DNA of 34,299 nucleotides from Bacteroidaceae bacterium (GTDB lineage Bacteria > Bacteroidota > Bacteroidia > Bacteroidales > Bacteroidaceae). Below, piece by piece: positions 1 through 8,399 of the stretch (its first letter is position 1; each line of letters begins with the position of its first letter). The DNA is taken from contig JAFUOP010000034.1 in assembly GCA_017481875.1 (NCBI GenBank), positions 1-34,299 of the forward strand, given 5' to 3'. A model generated the notes under the pieces. That model was not told the origin of the DNA and ran no database searches. It saw nothing but the letters and a program-made list of their open reading frames with translations. A program made the translations under genes and the position numbers.

Positions 1-99
1 CGCGCCACTTTCTACTTCTCGGACTACCGCCAACTTGAAACTCATCGGATAGTCGCGTTGCGTTCGCTTGATATACAAGCTTTTACTCTTTTCTTCCAT
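1..99 (-). CDS. Transposase N-terminus, IS3-type OrfA (partial)
   Basis: A 33-codon open frame starts with ATG at 99 and is open to the window edge. It reads M-E-E-K-S-K-S-L-Y-I-K-R-T-Q-R-D-Y and continues with MSFKLAVVREVESG. The lysine/arginine-rich start followed by F-K-x-x-V-V-R-E-V-E-S-G resembles the first helix of the helix-turn-helix DNA-binding domain of IS3-family OrfA proteins (IS150/IS3 type). Only the extreme N-terminus is present, so neither the helix-turn-helix nor the DDE catalytic OrfB can be seen. Family assignment is by recognition of the N-terminal pattern and the TG element end just upstream. Confidence 0.6.
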   Translation of the reverse strand, partial: MEEKSKSLYIKRTQRDYPMSFKLAVVREVESGA

Positions 100-141
100 A
101 GCTTTACTTTTTATTGTGTAACGCTATTTTAGGACGGGACA
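1..141 (-). mobile_element. Partial IS3-like insertion sequence (left end)
   Basis: The first 141 bases look like the left end of an insertion sequence cut by the window edge. Read on the minus strand, the element would begin near position 141 with TGTCCCGTCCTAAAATAGCG, which starts with the 5'-TG typical of IS3-family ends, and 42 bases later a transposase-like reading frame opens (start at 99) and runs off the edge. The exact boundary is inferred; the other end and any target duplication lie outside the window. It sits only about 12 bases beyond the terminator hairpin of the neighbouring gene, a common safe landing place for insertions. Confidence 0.6.
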
Positions 142-152
142 TTTTGGTAATA

Positions 153-190
153 ATAAAAGGCTGCACGGCTTGTGCGTGGCAGCCTTTTAT
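153..190 (-). terminator. Terminator of the yidC-downstream gene
   Basis: Arms 153-164 and 179-190 are perfect 12-base inverted repeats (ATAAAAGGCTGC / GCAGCCTTTTAT) around a 14-base loop. On the minus strand the GC-rich stem runs into a T-rich tract, 9 bases past the stop codon of the gene ending at 199, as expected for an intrinsic terminator of the yidC unit. Confidence 0.8.
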
Positions 191-198
191 GTATGTTA

Positions 199-828
199 TT
201 ATTTTGTAACCTCGTCGCTGTTGGGGCGTGGTTCTTTTTTTGCGAGTGTGATAATTTTGTAAACGTAGTTTTTTATCCACTCCTCGGAATAGCCGAGTTT
301 CTCTTTGTACTGGCGCACTGCATATACTGTGCGGAAGGTAGCCTCGTCTTTCCAATTGTTTTTGGTGAATATGTCGTTTACAATCTTCTCGGTCATTCCT
401 TTCAGTAGCTTGTGGAAAACAGAGGGAATGCGGAACTTCCACTGCATAAGGTTGCCTACAAGCATCATAAGGTCGTTGTTGAAGCCTTGGAATGAGAAAA
501 GATAGGGCTGAACGTCGTTTATTCTTTTGCAGTTCTTTTTAATGGAGAGGTCTATCTCTTTAAAGAAATTGTCGTTGAGCCCGTAAATCTGCTCCAGCAT
601 CTTCTTGCAACGGCTGCGCTCTGCCACACCAAGTTTGTTATTTTGCGTAGCTACTTTAAGGGTACGTTTGAAGGTTGCAAGGTCGGGTAACATACCAATG
701 TTGGTGATGCCGAGGTTTGCTGCCAGCACCGATTGGTAATATACGCGTATGAGGGTCATAAAATCCTCCATACCACCAATGCGCTGCTCGTTATTTTTCT
801 TCTTTTTAAAAAAATCGAATAGTCCCAT
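199..828 (-). CDS. Conserved-looking hypothetical protein downstream of yidC
   Basis: Encodes 209 residues that I do not assign to a named family. The N-terminus (MGLFDFFKKKK) is a short amphipathic stretch followed by lysines, often seen in proteins that touch the inner face of the membrane; there is no signal peptide or clear membrane helix. The rest looks alpha-helical and basic, with a K-N-C-K region near residue 110 and a basic C-terminus. It starts 8 bases after the yidC stop codon, so it is almost certainly co-transcribed with yidC, and it is followed by a terminator at 153-190. A role linked to membrane protein insertion is suggested only by this position. Confidence 0.85.
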   Translation of the reverse strand: MGLFDFFKKKKNNEQRIGGMEDFMTLIRVYYQSVLAANLGITNIGMLPDLATFKRTLKVATQNNKLGVAERSRCKKMLEQIYGLNDNFFKEIDLSIKKNCKRINDVQPYLFSFQGFNNDLMMLVGNLMQWKFRIPSVFHKLLKGMTEKIVNDIFTKNNWKDEATFRTVYAVRQYKEKLGYSEEWIKNYVYKIITLAKKEPRPNSDEVTK

Positions 829-836
829 TTTATATA

Positions 837-2768
837 TTATTTTTTGTTTTTACGTTTTTGTTGCTCTTCGAGCATACGTTGTTGCTGCTCTTGCAATGCC
901 TCCAAGCGTGCCATAAGGTTGCTACGTTTGTTGGGGTTGTTCTTGTTCTTTTCGTTGTACTCTTCCATTTTACGCAACAACTCCTGCTCGTTTACGGTTC
1001 TTCTGAGATAGATGAAAATGAGTACGCTTATGAGGGTTGATATAAAGTAGTAGTAGTTGAGGCCCGAAGAGTAGTCGTTGAAAATGAAGAAGAACATAAT
1101 GGGCATCAGGTACATCATCCAACGCATAATTTTGGCTTGCTGCTCCTGTTCGGGTGAGCCTCCCATCGAGGGCTGCATTTTAGATGTGTAGTACGTGTTA
1201 AGAATTTGTGTTACACAGAATAGCAAGCAGAATATGCTTATGTGGTTGCCTATGGGCCATATTGAGGTGTTCCACTGAATGAGTGCGTCGAACGATGAAA
1301 GGTCCTTTGCCCAGAGGAAGCTCTCTTGGCGTAGTTCTATGGCGTTGGGCACAAAGTTGAACATTGCAATAAACACGGGCATCTGTATGAGCATAGGCAG
1401 GCAGCCGCCCATAGGGCTTGCGCCGTACTTGCTGTAGAGTCCCATAATCTCCTGCTGTTTCTTCAATGCATCTTCGGCCTTGGTATATTTAGCATTGATT
1501 TTGTCGATGTATGGTTTCAATGCACGCATCTTTGCCGATGAAATGTAGGATTTGTATGTGAAGGGATATACAATGGCTTTTACTATGAGTGTGAGCAACA
1601 ACAATACAATTCCCATATTAAGCCCCCAGCTGTTGAGCCAGTCGAAAAGGTATATAATGAAGAAGCGGTTTATCCAGCGTACAATGGGCCAGCCAAAGTA
1701 TATCAGCTTCTGCAATTCCAGGTCTTTGTCGCTGTTTATAGCAAGTTTGTTGCTTTCAACAAGGTCGCTGTATTTGTTGGGGCCGAAATAAAACTGTATA
1801 TCTGTTGCCACCTTGCCTGTGGGGTCGAAGGGGGTGTACATCTGTGCATAACAGTCTTTCAACAGCCCTTTACCCTCGTTTATGGTATCAGACTCCAGGA
1901 ATGCGTCGGTGAACTGCTCGCCTGCAATCATTATGCAAGAGAAGAACTGGTTTTTGAATGCAACCCAGTCGAGTGGCTCTGCGAGTGTCTCCTCGTCTTT
2001 TTTCAGCTCACTCAAATAGTCGGTGTCGTCGTTAGCAATCTTGTATGTAACGGTTGAGTATTGTTGTTCAAACCTGTAACCTTTTTCTTGCTGGCGCATA
2101 AGTTGTTCCCAGCATATACCCATTTTGCGTGTTGAGCTTGGGAAGAAACCCTGCATATTGTGGGCGTCTATTGCAAGGTTTACCATATAACTGTTGGGCA
2201 ACAGGCGATAGGCAAAATCTATGTATTTGTCCTCGCTGAATGCAAGGCGCATAACAACACTGCTGTCGCTCTTCTCGCGTGGGGTGAAGTAGAGTATATT
2301 GGTGTCGATGTTGCTCTCTTTGCCATCGAATGTAAAAAACATTTGGTTCTCCACCTTCTGCTCGCGGCCTCTATTGTCGGTGTAAACAACGTTGTCGTTA
2401 GCATCGAAGAGAGTAAGGTCGTTCCCCTGCTGGTCCTTGTAGTCGAAAATTGTTGCATTGGTTATTCTTGCTCCCAGTGTGGATATGTCAATCTTCACCT
2501 TGTTGTTGGCAAGGGTTATTTGTTGCTCTGTGCCACTTAAAACGTTGAAGAATATTGAAGAACTGTCGTTCTTTTGCTCTTCTATCGCAGCCTCTTCTGC
2601 AGCAATAATCTGCTGCCTGGCAGCCTCCTCGGCTTTTTGTATGGCTGCTATTGAGTCTTGGTAACGCTGCTGTGCTTGTGCCTGCTCCGGGTTGGGGCGG
2701 TTAAAATAGAAGAATGCTACGAAGAGCAATCCGATGAGTGCAAATCCTGTAATACTGTTTTTATCCAT
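837..2768 (-). CDS. yidC: Membrane protein insertase YidC
   Basis: YidC/Oxa1/Alb3 insertase of 643 residues, which inserts and folds inner-membrane proteins alone or with Sec. An N-terminal membrane anchor (residues about 6-23, FALIGLLFVAFFYF) is followed by a Gln/Glu/Ala-rich linker, a large periplasmic beta-domain (about 75-350) and the conserved C-terminal membrane core (about 365-600). Core motifs match E. coli YidC: SSAKMRALKPYIDKI, SPMGGCLPMLIQMPVFIAMF and ELRQESF. At the hydrophilic-groove position, where E. coli has arginine 366, this protein has lysine 397 (TLIVKAIVYPFT), keeping the positive charge. A Lys/Gln-rich tail (about 605-643) could bind ribosomes. First gene of a two-gene unit with the 209-aa protein. 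Its leader carries two 81-bp tandem repeats and a -7 element at 2941-2948. pyrG, which I recall next to yidC in some Bacteroides, is not beside it here. Confidence 0.97.
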   Translation of the reverse strand: MDKNSITGFALIGLLFVAFFYFNRPNPEQAQAQQRYQDSIAAIQKAEEAARQQIIAAEEAAIEEQKNDSSSIFFNVLSGTEQQITLANNKVKIDISTLGARITNATIFDYKDQQGNDLTLFDANDNVVYTDNRGREQKVENQMFFTFDGKESNIDTNILYFTPREKSDSSVVMRLAFSEDKYIDFAYRLLPNSYMVNLAIDAHNMQGFFPSSTRKMGICWEQLMRQQEKGYRFEQQYSTVTYKIANDDTDYLSELKKDEETLAEPLDWVAFKNQFFSCIMIAGEQFTDAFLESDTINEGKGLLKDCYAQMYTPFDPTGKVATDIQFYFGPNKYSDLVESNKLAINSDKDLELQKLIYFGWPIVRWINRFFIIYLFDWLNSWGLNMGIVLLLLTLIVKAIVYPFTYKSYISSAKMRALKPYIDKINAKYTKAEDALKKQQEIMGLYSKYGASPMGGCLPMLIQMPVFIAMFNFVPNAIELRQESFLWAKDLSSFDALIQWNTSIWPIGNHISIFCLLFCVTQILNTYYTSKMQPSMGGSPEQEQQAKIMRWMMYLMPIMFFFIFNDYSSGLNYYYFISTLISVLIFIYLRRTVNEQELLRKMEEYNEKNKNNPNKRSNLMARLEALQEQQQRMLEEQQKRKNKK

Positions 2769-2802
2769 AATTGGTTGATGTTTCTTGTATCTGTTAAATT
2801 GT

Positions 2803-2948
2803 GCAATGAAACTTGTTTCGGTATTTCATTGCGAGTGCAGTCCATTTTCGCACGAAGTGCAATGATGGCAACAACGAGCGAGATATGTGAAACTTGTTTC
2901 AATATTTCACTGCGAGTGCCATTCATTTTCGCACAAGGTGCAAAGGTA
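2803..2948 (-). repeat. Two 81-bp tandem repeats with hairpins in the yidC leader
   Basis: Two head-to-tail copies with a spacing of exactly 81 bases occupy most of the untranslated leader of yidC. From 2806 and 2887 they agree at about 55 of 68 positions. Each copy contains two hairpins. The first is 2803-2811 with 2824-2832 in the copy nearer yidC (9 bp) and 2887-2892 with 2905-2910 in the other (6 bp), both with 12-base loops. The second is GCAC-NNN-GTGC at 2850-2860 and 2931-2941. In the first hairpin an A-T pair in one copy is G-C in the other, so the stem is kept although both bases changed. The function is unknown; a regulatory leader or a decayed interspersed repeat are both possible. 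Confidence 0.75.
2941..2948 (-). promoter_or_regulatory. -7 promoter element for yidC
   Basis: The minus strand reads TACCTTTG, an exact match to the Bacteroidetes -7 consensus TAnnTTTG. No good TTTG -33 box is seen about 20 bases further up. Transcription would begin near 2935, giving yidC a leader of roughly 165 bases that includes both tandem repeats. Confidence 0.6.
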
Positions 2949-3040
2949 GCAAAAATAAAAGGATTTTCGCCTGCTTTGTTTTGTAAATTTATCTAAATAT
3001 TCTTTTTATCTCTTGCAAGCCTTTATAATGTTAATATTTT

Positions 3041-3072
3041 TTTGAGTTTTGTGCAAGAAAATAGTATCTTCG
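3041..3072 (+). promoter_or_regulatory. Promoter of the DUF3078-antiporter operon
   Basis: TTTG at 3041-3044 and TATCTTCG at 3065-3072 are separated by 20 bases, matching the Bacteroidetes housekeeping promoter (TTTG, 19-21 bases, TAnnTTYG). Start of transcription would be near 3079, 36 to 57 bases before the two possible ATG codons. Confidence 0.65.
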
Positions 3073-3135
3073 CAAATTAAAATGTGGCGGTAGGGTTGCT
3101 GTCGCTCGGTTATTATGAAAAACAAAAATTCAAGA

Positions 3136-4428
3136 ATGAAAAAAAGTATTTTTTTAATTTGCGTTTTGTGCATTTCCTCTTTTGCTATGGCACAAAGCAA
3201 TAGCAGTGCTTTAGATTATTTTAAGGCTAAAATAGATTCTCTTGTTGCCGATACGCTATACACCGGCAATGTTTATGACGAGGAGATGAGTGCCAGCCCT
3301 GTTTATGCAAGGTTGTTTACCCCGCCGGTTCTGTATAATTCGGTTATAAACAAAGCCTTTTGCAGTGGCTTTGATGTTGTTCCGGGTAGTGGCGAAAGCA
3401 CTCTTTTTACCGACGAGAAACGCTCATCGGTTATAGACGCAATGCTTATGAATGTGTATCGCGAGTACCCAAGCAAGGTTTTTGTTACCGAAGAAGATTT
3501 ACGCAACGAAACTCCTGTGCCTTCATTGGAAAAGGTCGATGAGGTTGTGAAGATTGAACTACTGAATAGTCCCGTTATAAATGTCCCCGACAATGTTGCA
3601 GGTGGCCTGAAGACAACGGTGAAAAAACCTTCGTACTGGCGCACCTCGGGCTCATTTGATTTAAAATTTACACAAAACTATGTGTCGCGCAACTGGTCGC
3701 AAGGTGGTGATAATTCCCGTATGATGTTGGCGATACTTGTTTTGAACTTAAATTACGACGACAAGGACAAAATTACCTTTACCAATAAATTCGACGCACA
3801 GTTGGGCTTTAGCACTGTTGAAGGCGATACATTGCATAATTTCAAGACCAATAACGACAAACTGCGCTTGGAATCGACCTTTGGTTATAAATTGGTAAAT
3901 AAACTCGACCTGACTGTAAAAAGCAAGCTCGAAACACAGTCTTTGCCCAATTACCCGACCAACAGCTACGATTTTGTATCAAAATTCATGGCACCTTTCG
4001 ACGCTACATTCTCTGTCGGTCTCAACTACAAGCCGACGTGGAAAAACTTCTCATTGACGGTGTTCCTTGCCCCGCTGTCGGCCTATAATTATAGATTTGT
4101 GCGTTACGACCACCTTGTGAGCCGTTATGGCATAAGAGAGACACGCCACCACAGAGAGGATTTCGGTACCCAATTGGTGGTTGAGGTGCCCACGGCAACT
4201 TTCTTTAATATTCTCCAATGGTGGTCTCGTGCCGAGTTTTATACAAACTATGCTCGTTCATTCTTCTCTTGGGAGAATAGGTTCGACATTAAACTAAATC
4301 GTTATTTCTCGGTTTCTATGCTTGTAAACACCCGTTTCGACGATAGCTCTCCGGGGCTTAAAGATGAAAAATATGGCTATTTCCAATTGAAGGAGTATAT
4401 GACACTTGGTTTCTCATATTCGTGGTGA
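3136..4428 (+). CDS. DUF3078 family outer-membrane protein
   Basis: Encodes 430 residues with a clear signal peptide (MKKSIFLICVLCISSFAMAQ, cleavage likely after A19-Q20 region). The first half is a linker; from about residue 165 the sequence turns into alternating beta strands rich in aromatic residues (FDLKFTQNYVSRNWSQGG, then many 10-12 residue strands) ending in an aromatic C-terminal residue pair (FSYSW), as in outer-membrane beta-barrels. The N-W-S-Q-G-G motif is typical of DUF3078 proteins of Bacteroidetes, whose function is unknown. An in-frame ATG at 3115 would add seven polar residues; 3136 is preferred because it gives a normal signal peptide. The antiporter gene follows 22 bases after the stop, so the two are probably one operon. 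Confidence 0.85.
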   Translation: MKKSIFLICVLCISSFAMAQSNSSALDYFKAKIDSLVADTLYTGNVYDEEMSASPVYARLFTPPVLYNSVINKAFCSGFDVVPGSGESTLFTDEKRSSVIDAMLMNVYREYPSKVFVTEEDLRNETPVPSLEKVDEVVKIELLNSPVINVPDNVAGGLKTTVKKPSYWRTSGSFDLKFTQNYVSRNWSQGGDNSRMMLAILVLNLNYDDKDKITFTNKFDAQLGFSTVEGDTLHNFKTNNDKLRLESTFGYKLVNKLDLTVKSKLETQSLPNYPTNSYDFVSKFMAPFDATFSVGLNYKPTWKNFSLTVFLAPLSAYNYRFVRYDHLVSRYGIRETRHHREDFGTQLVVEVPTATFFNILQWWSRAEFYTNYARSFFSWENRFDIKLNRYFSVSMLVNTRFDDSSPGLKDEKYGYFQLKEYMTLGFSYSW

Positions 4429-4450
4429 TTTACGCATAAATAACTTTTTT

Positions 4451-6478
4451 ATGAATTGGCAAGCACTTTTCCCTGTAACCGACCCTACGTGGATTTTCCT
4501 GGGTGTTCTGTGTATTATACTTTTTGCACCGTTGCTATTTAACAGGTTGCATTTGCCACATATAATAGGAATGATTCTGGCCGGCCTTCTTGTGGGGCCC
4601 AATGGTTTGAATATTCTTGCTCGCGACGATAGTTTTGAACTTTTTGGCAAGGTTGGCTTGTACTATATAATGTTCCTTGCCAGCCTTGAAATTAATCTGC
4701 AGGAGATGAGGCAAGCAAAGGGTGGTGCGCTGTTGCTTGGCCTGTCGGTTTTTGCCATACCCATAGCTTTGGGTATCTTCTCCAATATGGTTATTCTTAA
4801 GTACAGCCTCATAACATCGGTGCTGCTTGCGAGTATGTATGCATCATATACACTGCTCTCCTATCCCATTGTGGCACGCTATGGTCTTTCCCGTTTAAGA
4901 TGTGTGAATTTTGTTGTGGGTGGTACTATGATAACCGACACACTTACCCTTTTTGTGCTTGCTGTTATAAGCGGAATGTTTACAGGAAACTCCGATGTGT
5001 GGTTTTTTGTATTGCTTATGCTGAAGCTGATATTTATAACAGCAATTATAATATTCTTCTTCCCCCGCATTGCCCGCTACTTCTTCAGGAAATATAACGA
5101 CGGTGTTATACAATACATTTTTGTGATGGCACTCCTGTTCCTTGGTGCCGGCCTTATGGAGATTGCCGGAATGGAGGGCATTTTGGGCGCATTTATCACC
5201 GGTCTTGTTCTAAACCGTCTTATTCCACACTCCTCACCTTTAATGCGTCGCATAGATTTTGTGGGAAATGCAATTTTTATCCCATATTTCCTCATAGGTG
5301 TGGGTATGATGATTAATTTAAATGTCCTCTTTGGCAATTTCAGTGCTCTGTTTGTGGCTACAGTAATGATTGTTACTGCTCTTACGGGCAAGGCTCTTGC
5401 TTCGTGGATTACTGCGCGGACATATAAAATGTCTATTCACGAACAGCGACTTATGTTTGGCCTCAGTACGTCGCAAGCTGCAGCTACGTTGGCAGCAGCA
5501 ATCGTGGGCCATAAGATTATTCTTCCCGACGGCTCACATTTGTTGAGTGAAGATGTTCTCAACGGCACTATTCTGCTCATTCTTGTAACCTGCATAGTGA
5601 GTTCTATTGTAACCGACCGCACGGCACGTCGCATTGCATTGTCGGGTGAAGTAACGGACAAGCCCACTAATACCTCCAAGAAAATGCTTCTTGCCTTAGC
5701 CAACCCCAATATGGTGGACAGGCTTATGGATTTGGCTCTTTTATTGCGCAAGGAGAATACAAAGGTGCCTTTGTCGGCTGTGAATGTGGTGCTCGACGAA
5801 GATGAAAAAATGCGTGAGCGTGCTCAAAAGGTGCTTGACAAGGCCGCAGATATTGCAGCTTCGGTAAATGTGCCGTTGCTCACAAAGGTACGTCTTACTA
5901 CCAACCTTTCATACGGTATTATTCACGAGATGAAAGAGAACTATTACCGTGAACTCATAGTGGGTTTTCACCAAAAAGAGACTGCCAACGATACCTTCCT
6001 CGGCGGAGTATTGCCCGAACTGCTCAATGGTATAAACACCCAAATAATAATGGCGCGTATAAATATACCGCTCAACACAATACGTTGCATACACATTACC
6101 TTTCCCGCCAAAGCCGAGTACGAGGCCGGTTTCCAGCATTGGGTAGAAGAGACTGCGCGTATGGCGGTGGGCTTGAATTGCAAGATAATATACCATGGTC
6201 ACGTGGATACCATGGCGCATATACGCAAAAAGCTTAAAAAAGATTCAATGCCTGTGAATTCGGAGTTCTATGAGACCGATGGTGGCAACGACTTAAAACG
6301 CCTTTCTTCTATAATAGCCGAAGACCATTTACTCATAATTGTAAGTGCCCGCCGTGGCTCTATCTCATTCCGCCCATCGCTCGACCACGTTTTTGTGCAG
6401 TTGCAGCGCGATTATCGCGAAACGAGTGTGTTGCTCATCTACCCCAACGGCTATACTATAGACGGTGATGTCGTTTAG
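4451..6478 (+). CDS. CPA2-type cation/proton antiporter with C-terminal USP-like domain
   Basis: Encodes 675 residues. The first roughly 400 form a Na_H_Exchanger (CPA2/KefB-like) membrane domain of about 12 helices, with the family's early signature LHLPHIIGMILAGLLVGPNG and a later conserved core (MEGILGAFITGLVLNR). It should exchange monovalent cations for protons at the inner membrane; which cation cannot be told. The last roughly 270 residues are soluble and look like two tandem universal-stress-protein folds (for example LNTIRCIHITFPAKAE and ISFRPSLDHVFVQLQ), probably a nucleotide-sensing cytoplasmic regulator, not the KTN/TrkA domain of KefB. ATG 4451 is chosen over an in-frame TTG at 4406 that would overlap the upstream gene and put a basic polar stretch before the first membrane helix. 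Confidence 0.9.
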   Translation: MNWQALFPVTDPTWIFLGVLCIILFAPLLFNRLHLPHIIGMILAGLLVGPNGLNILARDDSFELFGKVGLYYIMFLASLEINLQEMRQAKGGALLLGLSVFAIPIALGIFSNMVILKYSLITSVLLASMYASYTLLSYPIVARYGLSRLRCVNFVVGGTMITDTLTLFVLAVISGMFTGNSDVWFFVLLMLKLIFITAIIIFFFPRIARYFFRKYNDGVIQYIFVMALLFLGAGLMEIAGMEGILGAFITGLVLNRLIPHSSPLMRRIDFVGNAIFIPYFLIGVGMMINLNVLFGNFSALFVATVMIVTALTGKALASWITARTYKMSIHEQRLMFGLSTSQAAATLAAAIVGHKIILPDGSHLLSEDVLNGTILLILVTCIVSSIVTDRTARRIALSGEVTDKPTNTSKKMLLALANPNMVDRLMDLALLLRKENTKVPLSAVNVVLDEDEKMRERAQKVLDKAADIAASVNVPLLTKVRLTTNLSYGIIHEMKENYYRELIVGFHQKETANDTFLGGVLPELLNGINTQIIMARINIPLNTIRCIHITFPAKAEYEAGFQHWVEETARMAVGLNCKIIYHGHVDTMAHIRKKLKKDSMPVNSEFYETDGGNDLKRLSSIIAEDHLLIIVSARRGSISFRPSLDHVFVQLQRDYRETSVLLIYPNGYTIDGDVV

Positions 6479-6531
6479 CACCTTTTAGTTGCTTTTATGG
6501 CAAGATAGTTTTTAACTATAAAGATTTTGGC

Positions 6532-6539
6532 TATTTTTG
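6532..6539 (+). promoter_or_regulatory. -7 promoter element for the ABC exporter gene
   Basis: TATTTTTG is an exact TAnnTTTG match, 24 bases before the ATG at 6564. A T-run at 6509-6513 lies at the right distance for a weak -33 box. The ABC gene can therefore be expressed separately from the antiporter operon upstream. Confidence 0.55.
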
Positions 6540-6563
6540 TACAATAAATAAACCTTGGTTACT

Positions 6564-8399
6564 ATGAAAGAATTCTTTAGTATGATGCGTCGCTTTGTGA
6601 TGCCGTATAAAAAATATATTGGTTTGGCAATTATATTGAATATATTGTCGGCAATAAGCAATATATTTTCCTTCACACTCCTTATCCCTATTTTGGATAT
6701 TCTTTTCCAGACAGGTGCACACGACGTTGTGTATGAATACATGGAGTGGGGCAGCGCAGGGCTCAAAGAGGTAGCGGTAAATAACTTCTATTACTATGTA
6801 ACACAGCTGATAGCCGTGAAGGGTGCAATGATAACCCTTATGGTAATAGGTGTAGCGTTTATTGTTATGACGCTTGTGAAGACAAGTTGCTACTTTGCCT
6901 CTTCGGCAGTGATGATTCCTTTGCGCACCGGTGTGGTTCACGATATTCGTGTAATGCTCTATTCAAAGATAATGAGTCTTCCTTTGGCATTCTTTTCACA
7001 GGAGCGCAAAGGTGATATTATAGCCCGCATGAGCGGTGATGTGAATGAGGTGGAGAACTCTATTACAAGCTCATTGGATCTTCTTATGAAGAACCCTATT
7101 CTCATAATACTATATTTTACCGCGTTGCTCATGACAAGCTGGGAACTAACCCTCTTTACAATACTTGTATTGCCCGGTATGGGCTGGATTATGGGCCGTG
7201 TTGGCAAGCGTCTGAAGCGTCGCTCTTTGGAGGTACAGGAGCGTTGGAGCAATGTGATGTCGCAGCTCGAGGAGAGTTTGGGTGGCTTGCGCATTATTAA
7301 AGCCTTTATTGCCGAAGAGCAGATGAAGAAGAGGTTTACCAACACCAGCAAGGGCGTGCGCGATGCAGGCTGCAAGGTATCTACCCGTCAAGCTCTGGCT
7401 CACCCCATGAGTGAGTTCCTGGGCACAGTGCTCATTGTGTTCGTCTTGTGGTTTGGTGGCTTGCTCATTCTCAATGAATCTTCGCGCATCGATGCCCCCA
7501 CTTTCATTTTTTATATGGTAATACTTTACAGCATTATAAACCCATTGAAGGAGTTTTCAAAAGCCGGTTATAATATCCCTCGTGGCCTTGCATCGTTGGA
7601 GCGTATCGATAAAATAATGAATGCCGAAAACCCAATTAAAGAACCTGCCCACCCTGCAAAAATAGAAACTCTAAAGGATAAAATAGAACTTAAAAATATC
7701 TCTTTCAGCTACGATACACGCGAGGTGTTGCATAATGTAAACCTGGAAATTCCTAAAGGCAAGACAATCGCTTTGGTGGGGCAGTCGGGCTCGGGTAAAT
7801 CTACTCTTGTCGATTTAATCCCTCGCTACCACGATGTGCAGCAAGGAGAAGTGCTTATAGATGGTGTTAATATAAAAGAATTCCGTGTGCACGACTTGCG
7901 TGCAATTATAGGAAATGTGAACCAGGAGGCCATTCTCTTTAACGACACCTTCTTCAATAACATTGCATTTGGTTGTGAGAATGCTACAATGGAGCAGGTT
8001 ATTGAAGCGGCCAAAATTGCCAATGCCCACGACTTTATTATGGCATCGGAGTTTGGCTATGACACAAATATCGGCGACCGTGGAGGTAGGTTAAGCGGTG
8101 GCCAACGTCAGCGCGTGAGTATTGCGCGTGCCATTCTCAAGAATCCTCCGGTGCTCATTCTCGACGAGGCAACATCGGCACTCGACACAGAGTCGGAGCG
8201 TCTTGTGCAAGATGCTCTTGAGCACCTTATGAAAACTCGCACCACTATAGCTATTGCCCACCGTCTATCGACAATAAAGCACGCCGACGAGATATGTGTG
8301 CTTCACGAGGGGCGCATAGTTGAGCGAGGCAAGCACGAAGAGCTGCTTGCAAAAGACGGGTATTACAAGAAACTAAATGATATGCAATCATTAGCATAA
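6564..8399 (+). CDS. MsbA-like ABC exporter (fused permease and ATPase)
   Basis: Encodes 611 residues of a half-transporter that works as a dimer. Six membrane helices fill about residues 12-330 (ABC_membrane domain), followed by a complete nucleotide-binding domain: Walker A GQSGSGKS at 406-413, signature LSGGQ at 510-514, Walker B VLILDE at 530-535 and switch histidine H566 in IAHRLST. The family includes MsbA, which flips lipid A core, and multidrug exporters; the substrate here is not determined by sequence. ATG 6564 is preferred over an upstream in-frame TTG at 6555. Its last four codons and stop lie within the left arm of the shared terminator at 8387-8438. Confidence 0.93.
   Translation: MKEFFSMMRRFVMPYKKYIGLAIILNILSAISNIFSFTLLIPILDILFQTGAHDVVYEYMEWGSAGLKEVAVNNFYYYVTQLIAVKGAMITLMVIGVAFIVMTLVKTSCYFASSAVMIPLRTGVVHDIRVMLYSKIMSLPLAFFSQERKGDIIARMSGDVNEVENSITSSLDLLMKNPILIILYFTALLMTSWELTLFTILVLPGMGWIMGRVGKRLKRRSLEVQERWSNVMSQLEESLGGLRIIKAFIAEEQMKKRFTNTSKGVRDAGCKVSTRQALAHPMSEFLGTVLIVFVLWFGGLLILNESSRIDAPTFIFYMVILYSIINPLKEFSKAGYNIPRGLASLERIDKIMNAENPIKEPAHPAKIETLKDKIELKNISFSYDTREVLHNVNLEIPKGKTIALVGQSGSGKSTLVDLIPRYHDVQQGEVLIDGVNIKEFRVHDLRAIIGNVNQEAILFNDTFFNNIAFGCENATMEQVIEAAKIANAHDFIMASEFGYDTNIGDRGGRLSGGQRQRVSIARAILKNPPVLILDEATSALDTESERLVQDALEHLMKTRTTIAIAHRLSTIKHADEICVLHEGRIVERGKHEELLAKDGYYKKLNDMQSLA

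Noticed and set aside
2803-2948. Tandem repeats as a CRISPR array
   Set aside because: Only two imperfect 81-base units without unique spacers and no cas genes.
4406-4450. Upstream TTG start for the antiporter
   Set aside because: Would overlap the DUF3078 gene and add a basic polar segment; ATG 4451 fits the family start.
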